Shown here in pieces: positions 34,340 to 44,026 of a stretch of DNA of 64,000 nt. This stretch comes from an uncultured Lachnospiraceae bacterium (lineage in GTDB: Bacteria > Bacillota > Clostridia > Lachnospirales > Lachnospiraceae). Location of the stretch: the NCBI GenBank assembly GCA_949502235.1, contig CATBDC010000009.1, positions 1-64,000 on the forward strand. Direction: 5' to 3'. The position numbers and the translations under genes are program-made. Position 1 is the first letter of the stretch. Each line of letters opens with the position of its first letter. The notes beneath the pieces are model-generated. The model did not search any database. It was not told the DNA's origin and was given only the letters and a program-made list of their open reading frames with translations.

Positions 34340-35908
34340 TCAGTCAGCCCAATGTACAAGCGCCATCTGTTCAAGACCAGCATCCTCCATTATCAGCTGA
34401 TCGCTGTGGGCAATCGCGTTGGTAACCGCATACATAGCAACTGACGGTACGTCTTCCATATAGAGCTCCATCAATTCCTTATAATAGGACTTTCGCACTT
34501 CTTCATCCGTACTGCTACTACCCAGCGCAACAAGCTTGTCGGCCTCTGGATTGGAATAACGGCCATAGTTACCGGAAACTGGAATATTTGCGGAGTTCAT
34601 ATAGATAGCAGCACCTGCGCCAAAGTCAAAGGAGTTATTTGACCAGCTGAACGGACAAATCTCTACCTCCCCATTGGTACACTGTTCAATAAACGCAGAA
34701 CGCTCCATTGTATCTACCTTAGCATCAAGGCCAATTTCATTCAAAGCGCCCTGAAGCCATACAGAAAGCGTTGCATAAGGCTCTGTGTTATAAGACTTAA
34801 TTGTACAGGTAGCTCCAACATTTCCACACTCCTCCACAAGCGCCTTAGCCTTTTCTATGTCATATTCATAAGTAGTAGAAGGTGTAAAGTCCGGATTTCC
34901 GATGACCTTATCACCAAGATCACATGGGTATGTAACAATCTGGCCCTGTCCGCTTCCGCACACTTCAAGAGCCTCTTCCTTATTGATAGCATAAGCAACT
35001 GCCTTACGCATACGTACATCTGTAAATAGTCCTGTCTCACAGTTCATATAGATGGATTCATTTCTGCAGGTCAATGCTTCACTGATGGCAACATTGTCAG
35101 CTGCCTTCAGATTGTCAAGTGCAACTCCTGAAACAGGATTGAAATACAAATCCAGCTCTCCGGTCTGAAGTGCGACAACTGCTGCATTCATATCTGCAAT
35201 CGCAACATATTTTAGCTTTTTAAGGTCTGCCTCTTTTCCATAATAGTCGTCACGTGCTTCAAAGCTTACGGAAACGTTGTCCTCCCAGTCCGTAGCAACA
35301 TAGGGTCCGGAAGATACAATCTTATCTACGGAAGTACCATAATCCTCGCCGTATTCTTCATAGGCTTTCTTTGAAAATACGCCGCCGTACTGAACATAGG
35401 CTATTCCTGAAATAAGGGAAGCATCCGGCACATTATAATGGAAAATACAGGTATGATCGTCTACAATCTCTATATCTGCAAGTTCCTTATGAAGCCAGGA
35501 CCACTGACTACATTCATCACGAATGTACTCAATAGAAAATTTCACATCCTCCGCTGTAATCGGATCACCATTACTGAAGACCGCATCCTTGTTTAAATGG
35601 AAAGTATAATCCTTTCCATCCTCAGATATCTCCCAATCCTCTGCAATATAGCCAACAAGTTCACCGTTTACCTTGCGCACAAGCGTATCATACACTTGAT
35701 CAGCCGCAGCAAGATCCGCCGCAGTAGTCATATACTTTACATTAAAATTTACAATCATGCTGGTGCTTCCGTATACCACTTCTCTGTCATGGCTGCTTTC
35801 TGCTGCTTCTCCTCCTTTTTTGTCATCACTCTTTCCTCCGCAGGCTGCAAGAGCCAGCACCATACAGAAAGTAAGAACCACTGCAAGTAACCGTTTTGTC
35901 TTTCTCAT
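34340..35908 (-). CDS. Peptide/nickel ABC transporter substrate-binding lipoprotein (family 5)
   Basis: A 522-residue binding protein for oligopeptides or similar ligands. Signal helix 5-20 and lipobox LAAC with Cys23 show lipid anchoring. The Gly/Ser/Asp-rich linker leads into a family 5 fold with DLAAADQVYDTLV and the typical AYAINKEEAL. It is the last gene of an operon that begins with two amidohydrolases, 117 bases behind the second ATPase gene. The importer may deliver the amide or dipeptide substrate of those enzymes. Ligand not predictable. Confidence 0.88.
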   Translation of the reverse strand: MRKTKRLLAVVLTFCMVLALAACGGKSDDKKGGEAAESSHDREVVYGSTSMIVNFNVKYMTTAADLAAADQVYDTLVRKVNGELVGYIAEDWEISEDGKDYTFHLNKDAVFSNGDPITAEDVKFSIEYIRDECSQWSWLHKELADIEIVDDHTCIFHYNVPDASLISGIAYVQYGGVFSKKAYEEYGEDYGTSVDKIVSSGPYVATDWEDNVSVSFEARDDYYGKEADLKKLKYVAIADMNAAVVALQTGELDLYFNPVSGVALDNLKAADNVAISEALTCRNESIYMNCETGLFTDVRMRKAVAYAINKEEALEVCGSGQGQIVTYPCDLGDKVIGNPDFTPSTTYEYDIEKAKALVEECGNVGATCTIKSYNTEPYATLSVWLQGALNEIGLDAKVDTMERSAFIEQCTNGEVEICPFSWSNNSFDFGAGAAIYMNSANIPVSGNYGRYSNPEADKLVALGSSSTDEEVRKSYYKELMELYMEDVPSVAMYAVTNAIAHSDQLIMEDAGLEQMALVHWAD

Positions 35909-36025
35909 TTAATTCTCCTCCTATTATTTTTTATGCAGATAAAAGCTGCATGTTTATATATCACCGGCCGGTATATTACTTATACCTCTTAGGCCGACAA
36001 TAGCAAAATTTGTATTTCGCCAGCT

Positions 36026-36979
36026 CTAACTGCCGGCAAGCACACAGGCAACCTTATGCTCATTGCCCACATCCACAAGTTTTATGTTTCTTCCAGTACA
36101 TTCTGGCCTGCAATGCTCACACCGTCCGGCAAAACGACATCCGGCCGGCGGGTTGATCGGACTTGTAACCTCGCCGCGAATCAATTTACGTTCCTTACTG
36201 GAACCGATCACCGGCTTTAATATAGCATCGAGCAGGGCTTGCGTATACGGATGCTTTGGATTAGCAAACAGCTCATCGGCGGGCGCTATCTCTACACACT
36301 GCCCCAGATACATAACCATAATGACATCTGAGATGTGCTTTACAACTGCCAGATTATGCGTAATAAACATATATGTCAGTCCCAAATCCCGCTGCATATC
36401 CATAAGCAGATTTAAGATCTGTGCCTGAATAGAGACATCCAGCGCCGAAACCGGCTCATCACATACAATAAACTTCGGATTCAATGCAAGAGCCCTGGCA
36501 ACTCCTATCCTCTGACGGCGGCCGCCGTCAAGCTCATGTGGATAAGAATTGATATACCGCTCTGCAAGACCAACTGTATCCATCAAATCCTGAACCCTCT
36601 TTAAGACTTCCTTTTTGTCCTTATAAACCTTATTCATAATAAGTGGCTCCGCAATAAGCTCATAGATAGACATACGCGGGTCAAGAGAGGAATAAGGATC
36701 CTGGAAAATCATCTGCACCTTTCTTCTAACCTGCCTGAACTCCTTTTTAGAACAGGATACAATATCCTGTCCATCAAAATTTATCTGACCGGAGGTAGCA
36801 GGAAGCAGTCCCATTACAACACGCCCAAGCGTAGATTTACCGCAGCCGGATTCTCCTACAACTCCCAGTGTCTTTCCTTCCGGAATCTCCAGATTAACGC
36901 CGTCCACTGCATGCAGATAACGGTTTTTACCCACTGTAAAATATTTCCTGAGGTCAACTGTTTCAACCAGATTACTCAT
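36026..36979 (-). CDS. Oligopeptide ABC transporter ATP-binding protein (DppF/OppF type)
   Basis: A 317-residue ATPase with Walker [11 protein letters not shown]-loop [11 protein letters not shown], signature ELDGGRRQR (a family variant of LSGGQ), Walker [13 protein letters not shown] and the C-terminal oligopeptide-transporter extension with the Cys cluster [14 protein letters not shown] that holds an iron-sulfur cluster in related proteins. The open frame reaches 37051, but AGGAGG before the ATG at 36979 sets the start, overlapping the DppD stop by 8 bases. Confidence 0.88.
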   Translation of the reverse strand: MSNLVETVDLRKYFTVGKNRYLHAVDGVNLEIPEGKTLGVVGESGCGKSTLGRVVMGLLPATSGQINFDGQDIVSCSKKEFRQVRRKVQMIFQDPYSSLDPRMSIYELIAEPLIMNKVYKDKKEVLKRVQDLMDTVGLAERYINSYPHELDGGRRQRIGVARALALNPKFIVCDEPVSALDVSIQAQILNLLMDMQRDLGLTYMFITHNLAVVKHISDVIMVMYLGQCVEIAPADELFANPKHPYTQALLDAILKPVIGSSKERKLIRGEVTSPINPPAGCRFAGRCEHCRPECTGRNIKLVDVGNEHKVACVLAGS

Positions 36980-37964
36980 CGGCCGCCTCCTTCTTAAACA
37001 GATTGCACATAATTCTGTGCTCTTTTTCTTTATAAATATATGGCATTTCAATTCCGCAGGCCTCTGTAAAATGAGGGCACCGCGGACCGAATTTACAGCC
37101 CTTTGGCAGATTCGCAGGATCAGGCATCAAGCCGTCAATCGGACGCAGACGCTCTTCCTTTTCATCCAGATTCGGAATCGCATTGAAAAGCCCCACCGTA
37201 TATGGATGATGTTCCTTACCGTTAAATATATCCTCCGCTGTACCAGTCTCCACGATCTCACCGGCATACATAATAGCCACCTTATCACATGTCTCTGCCA
37301 CAACACCCAAGTCATGAGTAATGATAATCATCGATGTTCCCAATTCATCCTTGAGATTCTCCATCAGCTTCAGAACCTGCGCCTGGATCGTAACGTCAAG
37401 AGCGGTTGTGGGCTCATCCGCAATTAACAGCTGCGGCGCACAGGCTAATGCGATAGCTATCACGATGCGCTGCTTCATACCTCCTGAAAACTGATGCGGA
37501 TATTCCGTCTTTCTCTCTGCCGGAATCCCAACCAGATTAAAAAGCTCATCTACACGTGCAACCAGCTCCTGCCTGGACTTACCTGCAGTATTATGAATCT
37601 CAAGAGATTCCAAAACTTGATCTCCTACTGTCAATGCAGGATTTAATGCTGTCATAGGATCCTGAAAGATAATGGAGATCTCGGCTCCCCGCACACGGCG
37701 CATTTCAGATACAGACTTATCCAAAAGATTCTCCCCGCGAAACAAAACCTGTCCGCCTTTAATACGTCCTGTCCGCTCCGGCAGGAGTCTTAATACCGTC
37801 AGAGCTGTAGTTGTTTTCCCGGCTCCGGTCTCACCCACAAGGCCAATCGTTTCCTTCTCATTCAATGAAAAATTAATTCTGTTCACTGCATGGACAGTAG
37901 CCTCATCCGTCTGGTATATTACTTCGAGATCTTTAATTTCAAGCAATGTTTTTTTCTCTTCCAT
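36972..37964 (-). CDS. Oligopeptide ABC transporter ATP-binding protein (DppD/OppD type)
   Basis: A 330-residue ATPase with Walker A GETGAGKTT, Q-loop FQDPMTALNP, signature FSGGMKQR, Walker B LLIADEPTTALD and the C-terminal CKFGPRCPHFTEAC cluster. It pairs with the overlapping DppF-type gene to form the nucleotide-binding heterodimer of the importer. GGGGGG precedes the ATG. Gap to the upstream permease gene is 15 bases. Confidence 0.88.
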   Translation of the reverse strand: MEEKKTLLEIKDLEVIYQTDEATVHAVNRINFSLNEKETIGLVGETGAGKTTTALTVLRLLPERTGRIKGGQVLFRGENLLDKSVSEMRRVRGAEISIIFQDPMTALNPALTVGDQVLESLEIHNTAGKSRQELVARVDELFNLVGIPAERKTEYPHQFSGGMKQRIVIAIALACAPQLLIADEPTTALDVTIQAQVLKLMENLKDELGTSMIIITHDLGVVAETCDKVAIMYAGEIVETGTAEDIFNGKEHHPYTVGLFNAIPNLDEKEERLRPIDGLMPDPANLPKGCKFGPRCPHFTEACGIEMPYIYKEKEHRIMCNLFKKEAADE

Positions 37965-37979
37965 CTTGTTCGTCCCCCC

Positions 37980-38873
37980 TTAGTTTTTCAGCTTCGGATC
38001 AAGCGCATCGCGCAGGCCATCGCCCATCAGGTTCATAGACAATGCTGTGAAGCCAATAGCGAGGCCCGGGAACAGAACCATATAAGGATACATTGTCATA
38101 TATGTCTTTGCTTCATTCAGCATGGCTCCCCACTCCGGGGCCGGAGGCTGGATTCCCATACCCACAAAGCTGATTCCCGCTGCCGAAATAATGGCGCTTC
38201 CCACTGCCATTGTCGACTCTACGATAATAGGACCAATCGCATTCGGAAGGACATGCTTCAGAATGATCTGAAAATCAGGGGCGCCGCAGGAATGAGCCGC
38301 TTCAATATAAGTCTGTCCTGTAACACCCAGTACTGAAGAGCGGATAATCCTGCAGTAACGGGGAACATTGGAAATCGTCATAGCCATCAAAACATTCCAC
38401 AGACTTGTTCCAAGCGCCGCAACAATCGCCAGCGCCAGCATCGCACTGGGTATACACATAATAGAATCGAGAATCCGCATGACAATTGCATCAAATCTGC
38501 CTCCAAGATAGCCGCAGACTGCTCCCAAGAGCCCTCCAATTGTCACGCCGATAATAACCGAGCCAAATCCCACAAGCAGAGAATTACGTGCTCCATGTAT
38601 AATACGCGCAAAGAGATCCCGGCCATAGTTATCTGTCCCGAACCAATGCGATGCAGAAGGTCCCTGCAGACGCTCTGAAGCCACCTGTGTAACAGACACA
38701 TCATAGCTGACAATCACATCAGCTAATAGTGTAACTAATAAGATAATAAAAAATAAAACCATACCGAATACTGCCAGCTTATTTTTCTTAAAACGCCGCC
38801 AGGTTTCCTGTGCCCGGCTCTTTTTCTTAACTTTTGATTGTTCTGCCTTTGCAATTTCTTTGTCTTTACTCAT
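37980..38873 (-). CDS. Peptide ABC transporter permease (DppC/OppC type)
   Basis: A 297-residue membrane subunit. A charged N-terminal cytoplasmic stretch (1-30, Lys-rich) is followed by the OppC_N helix (about 33-55) and five more helices. GTDNYGRDLFARIIHGARNS and the EAA loop EAAHSCGAPDFQIILKHVLP are typical. It forms the channel with the DppB-type subunit encoded 17 bases upstream. Confidence 0.88.
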   Translation of the reverse strand: MSKDKEIAKAEQSKVKKKSRAQETWRRFKKNKLAVFGMVLFFIILLVTLLADVIVSYDVSVTQVASERLQGPSASHWFGTDNYGRDLFARIIHGARNSLLVGFGSVIIGVTIGGLLGAVCGYLGGRFDAIVMRILDSIMCIPSAMLALAIVAALGTSLWNVLMAMTISNVPRYCRIIRSSVLGVTGQTYIEAAHSCGAPDFQIILKHVLPNAIGPIIVESTMAVGSAIISAAGISFVGMGIQPPAPEWGAMLNEAKTYMTMYPYMVLFPGLAIGFTALSMNLMGDGLRDALDPKLKN

Positions 38874-38890
38874 AGCTACCTCTTACCTTC

Positions 38891-39823
38891 TCAGTTCTTT
38901 ATATAACGAGCCTTAACCTGCGGATCGATGAAGCCATACAGGATATCAACAACCAGCATAACAAGCGTATAGCATATTGCAAGAATAACAATAGCTCCTA
39001 CAACTACCGGCACATCCTTGCTCCGGATAGATGTTAGTATCAAAGTACCCACACCATTAAGAGTAAATACGGTTTCCACTGTTACGGTACCTCCAAGCAA
39101 AGTACCGAAATTCATGCCTGCCATAGTAACAACCGGCATCAGTGCATTACGGAGTGCATGACGGTAAATAACTACGCTTTCCTTCTGCCCTTTTGCCCTG
39201 GCCGTACGAACATAATCCATGCGGATGGATTCCAAAAGAGAGGTTCTCGTCATCCTAAGCTGTGAAGCTATGAAAGCACATGCTGTCGTAAACCACGGCA
39301 GAATATAATGCACAATACTGTCCGCGCCATAAGAAGGAAGCCAGCCAAGCTCCTGCGCAAAAAGGATAACCAGCATCATGCCAATCCAAAAGGCCGGGAA
39401 TGAGGCCAGTATCATCGCCAGCGTTGTCCCTGCGGCATCAAAGATACTGTATTGCTTCACTGCCGCCAGAATTCCAAGAAGCACGCCGATGACAATTCCA
39501 ATCACAGTCGCCCCTGCAGACAAGGTTACGGTAACCGGAAAGCGTGCAAAGACAGACTCAAGCACTCCCTTTCCCGTCACCCAGCTTGTCCCAAGGTCAC
39601 CCTGAAAAAGCTGTATTATGTATTTTGCATAACGAACCAAAAAAGGTTTATCATAGCCCAATTCTATGTTTTTTGCTTCCACCGCCTCTTCCGTAGCCAT
39701 CTGGCCCAGAATCAGCTGCCCCGGACTGCTTGGCGTCAAATCCAGAATAAAGTAAACCACAAATACAATAATTAGAATGGTCGGTATTAACGCCAATAAA
39801 CGTTTTAATACAAATTTTCCCAT
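38891..39823 (-). CDS. Peptide ABC transporter permease (DppB/OppB type)
   Basis: A 310-residue membrane subunit with an N-terminal helix (7-29), a 60-residue external segment and five further helices. The EAA loop ARAKGQKESVVIYRHALRNA is clear. It ends with the family-standard DPQVKARY tail. Its gene lies 22 bases behind the active amidohydrolase gene and the order amidohydrolases, DppB, C, D, F, binding protein is unbroken on one strand. Confidence 0.88.
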   Translation of the reverse strand: MGKFVLKRLLALIPTILIIVFVVYFILDLTPSSPGQLILGQMATEEAVEAKNIELGYDKPFLVRYAKYIIQLFQGDLGTSWVTGKGVLESVFARFPVTVTLSAGATVIGIVIGVLLGILAAVKQYSIFDAAGTTLAMILASFPAFWIGMMLVILFAQELGWLPSYGADSIVHYILPWFTTACAFIASQLRMTRTSLLESIRMDYVRTARAKGQKESVVIYRHALRNALMPVVTMAGMNFGTLLGGTVTVETVFTLNGVGTLILTSIRSKDVPVVVGAIVILAICYTLVMLVVDILYGFIDPQVKARYIKN

Positions 39824-39845
39824 GTATTTTCCTCCTGACGTTCAC

Positions 39846-40988
39846 TTAATTCCTCTGATACTTAATATCACCTTCGCCGATAGTATATACAACGTACGCA
39901 CCCATATCTGTGCCGGGAATCCCCTTAAATACAGCAAAATTCGCATCCTTACCTACTTCAACTGTACCAATACGGTCCTGAAGCCCCATCACCTTCGCAG
40001 GATGAATTGTAACCATCCTCATCACCTGCAGGGGGTCTGTGCCTTCCCGGACCGCCTGCTCCATATGGCTTAATAAAGCGTCCAGCCCCTCCAGCGGCGA
40101 ATCCACAGTCAGACAGCACTCTGTCCCACGGGCATCAAGCTTAGCGACTGCATCAATATCAACAAAACGAGATTCATAAAAGGACTTGCGGCCGCCTATC
40201 GGACCAAATACAATGCCGCATCCGCTTTCCGCTATCTCGTCAAGGTAGTTTCCTGCCCCCCACGCATGCTCAATCGTAAACCAGAGATTATATTTTGTCA
40301 GACATTTAATAGCGGATGCCATGTCATTGTGTGTACAGTGAATCCGGGCAGGAATTTCTCTCTTAAACACAGGAATGGCAGCCTCATACTGCTGGTTATA
40401 CGCTACCTCTTCACCGCGTTCCTTCGCTTCCATATAAGTCTTTGCATTTGCGAAATATTCTTCCAGAATAAATGTGACTCCCATACGTGAATCCGGCTCC
40501 ATTTTCTGAGTCTGGAAAACACCCTTCGGATTTTCACCCAGTGAAAGCTTCAAACACATTCCCCGTTTCAGACACATTTCAAAAATATTATCGCCCCACG
40601 TCCTGGCCGCAAACCCGGTGCCGTCAATGATATCCATACTTCCTGGAATTACTCCCAAAGTTGTAATTCCATTCTCTAACGCATAACGGTATACCGGACT
40701 TGTCGGATCCGCGCTGTAAATTGCTTCCATTTCCGGTTTAACCGGATGCGATGCATCCGTACTATAGGCAATGCCGCCCATATCCCCTGCAGGTCCAAGT
40801 CCTGCATGAGAATGACTGTCAACCAGTCCCGGAAGAAGATTCAGCCCGGTAAGATCTAAAATCTCTGCTCCAGCCATTTCAATATTTTTTCCGATCTGTT
40901 TAATCCTTCCGTCTTCACAAAGGACGTCTCCTATAAAAGGCTGTTCTTCCGTCTGAGGATAAATTGTTGCATTTTTTAATAATAACAT
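39846..40988 (-). CDS. Amidohydrolase with complete metal site
   Basis: A 380-residue TIM-barrel hydrolase of the amidohydrolase (imidazolonepropionase/isoaspartyl-dipeptidase-like) superfamily. The metal ligands are in place: HSHAG after the first beta strand, His in RIHCTHND, His in TIEHAWG and Asp in TVDSPLEG. The composite N/C-terminal beta sandwich (residues 1-55 and the last 60) is normal. It cleaves a cyclic amide or dipeptide, substrate unknown. It follows a paralogue that lacks these ligands and precedes the peptide importer, so all probably handle one compound class. Confidence 0.86.
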   Translation of the reverse strand: MLLLKNATIYPQTEEQPFIGDVLCEDGRIKQIGKNIEMAGAEILDLTGLNLLPGLVDSHSHAGLGPAGDMGGIAYSTDASHPVKPEMEAIYSADPTSPVYRYALENGITTLGVIPGSMDIIDGTGFAARTWGDNIFEMCLKRGMCLKLSLGENPKGVFQTQKMEPDSRMGVTFILEEYFANAKTYMEAKERGEEVAYNQQYEAAIPVFKREIPARIHCTHNDMASAIKCLTKYNLWFTIEHAWGAGNYLDEIAESGCGIVFGPIGGRKSFYESRFVDIDAVAKLDARGTECCLTVDSPLEGLDALLSHMEQAVREGTDPLQVMRMVTIHPAKVMGLQDRIGTVEVGKDANFAVFKGIPGTDMGAYVVYTIGEGDIKYQRN

Positions 40989-41006
40989 GTTCTTTCTGCC
41001 TCCTCT

Positions 41007-42137
41007 TTATGCCTGATATACCGTCTCACCATTAATGACGGTCTCTAAAAGCCTTGCTCCACACTTCTTAACAGGGTCTCCCTCATACACGACATAATCT
41101 GCATCAAGTCCTGCTTTCAGCAGTCCTATGCGATCCGAAACACCAAAAAGCTCTGCCGGGTTTGCAGTCAGCATACTAACAATTGTTTCACTGCTCTTAC
41201 AGGTCTGCATCAGCTTGGAAGCGGTCCATAAAAGCATCTCTTTTCCCCATGCCATATCTGTTCCAAGAACTGTCAGGCCAAACTTTGTGCCGCTCTCTGC
41301 CATATCCACTAACTTTGCAAAATTTGTTTTATGAGCCATCTGCAGAGAGCTTCTGGAGGTATCACCAAGAACAACTGCTGCATTTCGTTCTTTGATGGAT
41401 TTCTCTGCCCGGTCTGCTTCATAAGAAAGTGTCAGAATAATTTTCATATCCGGGTATGATTTTGTTACATCGAAAAAGCGCTCAATCTCTGAAACATTTT
41501 CACACGCAGCTAAAACAGGCATCCTTCCAGAACGAACTGCATCCATAACCTCTTTCGTCCTCTGACCGCGGTAATCTGAAGTATATTCTGTCTGACTAAG
41601 AGCTGTTTTCAGTGCGTCAGCCATAGCCATCGGCGTCTTTGGGCCGCCCTTATTCTGGAATACACGAATAACCTCACTTGTAAATGAAGCTTTCAAAGCC
41701 ACATCTCTGCGGACAGTAATTTTATTGATGTTTTTTCCTACAGTCTTTACAACAGCACAAGTTCCTCCAAGAAGGCCCTCATTACCAGGAGTAACAACAG
41801 TACTGGTAATTCCGGCCTTATAAAACTCCTGCAGGGAAAGCTCATCTGGATCCAGTGAATGCCAGATGTCCAGATATGGAGTAACCGGACTGGAATTTTC
41901 ATTATAGTCTTTTGCAAAATATGCCATATCCTGTGTGCCCAAAAAATTACCCGAATCAATAAATCCCGGAAAAATATCCTTGCCGGTCATATCCTGTACT
42001 TCTCCGCCAGACAAAGATTTCCCGATTTCCGTAATCTTTCCGTCCTCAATCTTCATATCTCCCTGTAGGACTTCTCCATTTCCTATGTGGAGAGTTGCAT
42101 TTTTCAAAACCATACTCTTTCTTTGCTGCCAAATCAT
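41007..42137 (-). CDS. Amidohydrolase-like protein lacking metal ligands
   Basis: Homologous over its length to the amidohydrolase encoded just downstream, with the same beginning (LKNATLHIGNGEVLQGD) and end (GLDADYVVYEGDP). The HxH motif is replaced by FIDSGNFLG, and the two later His positions are lost (LAACENVS, LTLSYEADRA). It is therefore probably catalytically dead, perhaps a structural or regulatory partner, or has a new mechanism. Start options are the ATG at 42137 (AAAGGAG 11 bases before) and that at 42113; both follow the predicted promoter, whereas the ATG at 42194 precedes it. Confidence 0.8.
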   Translation of the reverse strand: MIWQQRKSMVLKNATLHIGNGEVLQGDMKIEDGKITEIGKSLSGGEVQDMTGKDIFPGFIDSGNFLGTQDMAYFAKDYNENSSPVTPYLDIWHSLDPDELSLQEFYKAGITSTVVTPGNEGLLGGTCAVVKTVGKNINKITVRRDVALKASFTSEVIRVFQNKGGPKTPMAMADALKTALSQTEYTSDYRGQRTKEVMDAVRSGRMPVLAACENVSEIERFFDVTKSYPDMKIILTLSYEADRAEKSIKERNAAVVLGDTSRSSLQMAHKTNFAKLVDMAESGTKFGLTVLGTDMAWGKEMLLWTASKLMQTCKSSETIVSMLTANPAELFGVSDRIGLLKAGLDADYVVYEGDPVKKCGARLLETVINGETVYQA

Positions 42138-42147
42138 ATTTGGCAGC
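42125..42147. promoter_or_regulatory. Perfect palindrome centred on a start codon
   Basis: Ten-base arms GCTGCCAAAT (42125-42134) and ATTTGGCAGC (42138-42147) flank a 3-base centre that is the ATG of the amidohydrolase-like gene. In RNA the start codon would sit in the loop; in DNA it is a 23-base palindrome just after the predicted start site, so it may be an operator. Confidence 0.5.
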
Positions 42148-42175
42148 TCTCCTTTCCCTACATTATTTGTCAATG

Positions 42176-42204
42176 TATTAATTGAATCCCGCAATTTATT
42201 TCAA
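42176..42204 (-). promoter_or_regulatory. Possible promoter of the amidohydrolase/peptide importer operon
   Basis: On the minus strand TTGAAA (42204-42199), a 17-base spacer and TTAATA (42181-42176) lie 40 bases before the start codon at 42137. The -10 box is imperfect. Transcription from the upstream Ig-like gene could also read in. Confidence 0.4.
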
Positions 42205-42211
42205 AAAAATA

Positions 42212-44026
42212 TCAAATACTTTTCACTCTGAATTTCTTTTTCCACCACATCCCCCCTGCTCCGCAGACACTGCACACGCCCGCCCACGCGAAAACTGCAG
42301 GAATTTTGTTTTCCTTCTTTGCGGCTTCACTTGTTTTCCCCTTTACTTTCTCTGGCTTATCTTCTTTGGTAAATATCTTCCTGACAGGTTTCATTATCTT
42401 CTCAAACACAGTCTCTTTCGGAACTATCTCAAATCTAATACTTGCGCGCGACTCATTTCCTGCCCTGTCACAAGCCTTTACTGCCACCTCATAAGCCTTT
42501 TTTTCCTGCAGGGTAAATGAATATTCCTTCGTTTTCCCTGAAACTCCCTGCTGTACTCCGTTAATCCAGATTTCCCGTATCTCGTCTTCTGAGTTTTCAG
42601 GTGCAATTGTGAAGGTCTTTTCTTCTTCATAAATCCCGGAATCCTCCACATCTGAAAACAATATTTCCGGAGGAGTATGGTCAACCACAAATCCGGCCTC
42701 TGCCTCCGCCTTATTCCCGGCAGAATCCACTGCCTGCACACACAGCTTATGTCTGCCTTCTGTCTCTACCTCCTGTCCTACAGGATATAGCTCCCCGTCC
42801 AGCTGAATCTGATAGGTATAGGTCGTAAAGTCCGAAATAACGTCCTCCTTCCGATAGTCCCAACGGAATCTTTTCATGTACTTTCCCTCCAGCTCATCCA
42901 CATACCGTATAACTGGATTCTTGCTGTCAATAATCACCTGTGTCTCCCTTGTTTCCGTAAATCCTGCCAAATCCACAGCTGTAACCTTCATACGGTATAT
43001 ACCGTCCTCCTTAAGTATAAGCTCCGCCCTTGTTATTCCTCCCTCATTTGTCCATTCTGGTTCGGCAAGCGCCGTAATCTCCCCGTCAGTATCCTCCCAC
43101 TCCGTCACAATCTGACAACTCTTTAAGCTATTATCCTCAAATACTTTACAAGAAACCGGCACCTCTCTGCCTGTAATCATATAATCTGTAACTCCCTCAA
43201 CCTCAATTCCCGGAGCACTGTTATCGATAAATACTCTTCTTGTATCCACCGACCGGTGCCCCGCCCTGTCTGCTGCAACTACCGTGATCTCTGCCCCGCT
43301 GCCATTTTTTGATACCTGGTTTATCAGAAAAGTCCCCTCTGTTCCCTTTACTGCATCTATAAATTCACCGCCGCAATAACAGGAAATTGTATCAATCCCG
43401 CTTCCAGTCTCTCCGTCTTCTGCTGATACATAAAGATATGTCTCATTCTGATACCATGCCTGAAACCCTTCTGGTACACTCATCCTACACATCGGCGGAA
43501 TCGTGTCTATCATAAACTCCTTTTCAAATCCATAGTCCTTGAGCCTTTCCCCGTTTTCATCCTCCATAAAAACAGTCAGGACATCGTATCCTTCTTTGAA
43601 CTGCCCCTCTCCAAGCAGAGCCAGACTCCCTTCATCAGAAAGTCTTCCCTCTGCCAGAACAGCTTCCCCATTCTTCAGGCAGTAAACTGTAGTCCCCTTC
43701 TTACTTACGTGCTCAATCTTCACCCTGGGAATGGAAATATAATACCCATTTCTCCCATCCGGCTCTGATATTTCTAACCGGTACTCTGTGACAGGTTCCT
43801 CCTCCCCGCCGTTTACATCTCCGCTGCTCTCATTCCCATTCTCATCCTCTTTCTCCCCGCTGCTCTCATTCCCATTCTCATCCTCTTTCTCTGCGCTGTT
43901 TTCTTCCACATTGTCCTCCTTTCCTTTACCATTTGGTCCTTCAGCATAAATCACTGGAGAATGTTGATAATATATCATTACTAAAATAAGTATTAACAAT
44001 GCGATACTTTTTATCTTCCTACCCAT
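42212..44026 (-). CDS. Secreted, membrane-anchored protein with Ig-like domains
   Basis: A 604-residue surface protein. A signal peptide (about 6-29) is followed by an acidic repeat region (30-75) with two copies of EKEDENGNESSG. Several bacterial Ig-like modules follow, each with a DTIPP/DNSAP/DSKNP/DHTPP-type opening and a closing 'AVDSAGN' or 'ACDRAGN' pattern. A Lys-rich stretch precedes a C-terminal helix (AWAGVCSVCGAGGMWW) and a positive tail. No LPxTG motif. It overlaps the pseudokinase gene by 16 bases, so the two proteins are probably made together, perhaps as a surface adhesin or structural pair. Function unknown. Confidence 0.7.
   Translation of the reverse strand: MGRKIKSIALLILILVMIYYQHSPVIYAEGPNGKGKEDNVEENSAEKEDENGNESSGEKEDENGNESSGDVNGGEEEPVTEYRLEISEPDGRNGYYISIPRVKIEHVSKKGTTVYCLKNGEAVLAEGRLSDEGSLALLGEGQFKEGYDVLTVFMEDENGERLKDYGFEKEFMIDTIPPMCRMSVPEGFQAWYQNETYLYVSAEDGETGSGIDTISCYCGGEFIDAVKGTEGTFLINQVSKNGSGAEITVVAADRAGHRSVDTRRVFIDNSAPGIEVEGVTDYMITGREVPVSCKVFEDNSLKSCQIVTEWEDTDGEITALAEPEWTNEGGITRAELILKEDGIYRMKVTAVDLAGFTETRETQVIIDSKNPVIRYVDELEGKYMKRFRWDYRKEDVISDFTTYTYQIQLDGELYPVGQEVETEGRHKLCVQAVDSAGNKAEAEAGFVVDHTPPEILFSDVEDSGIYEEEKTFTIAPENSEDEIREIWINGVQQGVSGKTKEYSFTLQEKKAYEVAVKACDRAGNESRASIRFEIVPKETVFEKIMKPVRKIFTKEDKPEKVKGKTSEAAKKENKIPAVFAWAGVCSVCGAGGMWWKKKFRVKSI
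43821..43892. repeat. Two tandem 36-base repeats in the Ig-like protein gene
   Basis: Nearly identical 36-base units begin at 43821 and 43857 and encode the two EKEDENGNESSG copies. The unit is a multiple of three, so copy-number change by slippage would keep the frame and alter only the length of the acidic stalk. Confidence 0.7.

Noticed and set aside
42169-42179. TTGACA just before the amidohydrolase-like gene as a -35 box
   Set aside because: No -10 box lies 16-18 bases downstream; the ribosome site and palindrome occupy that place.
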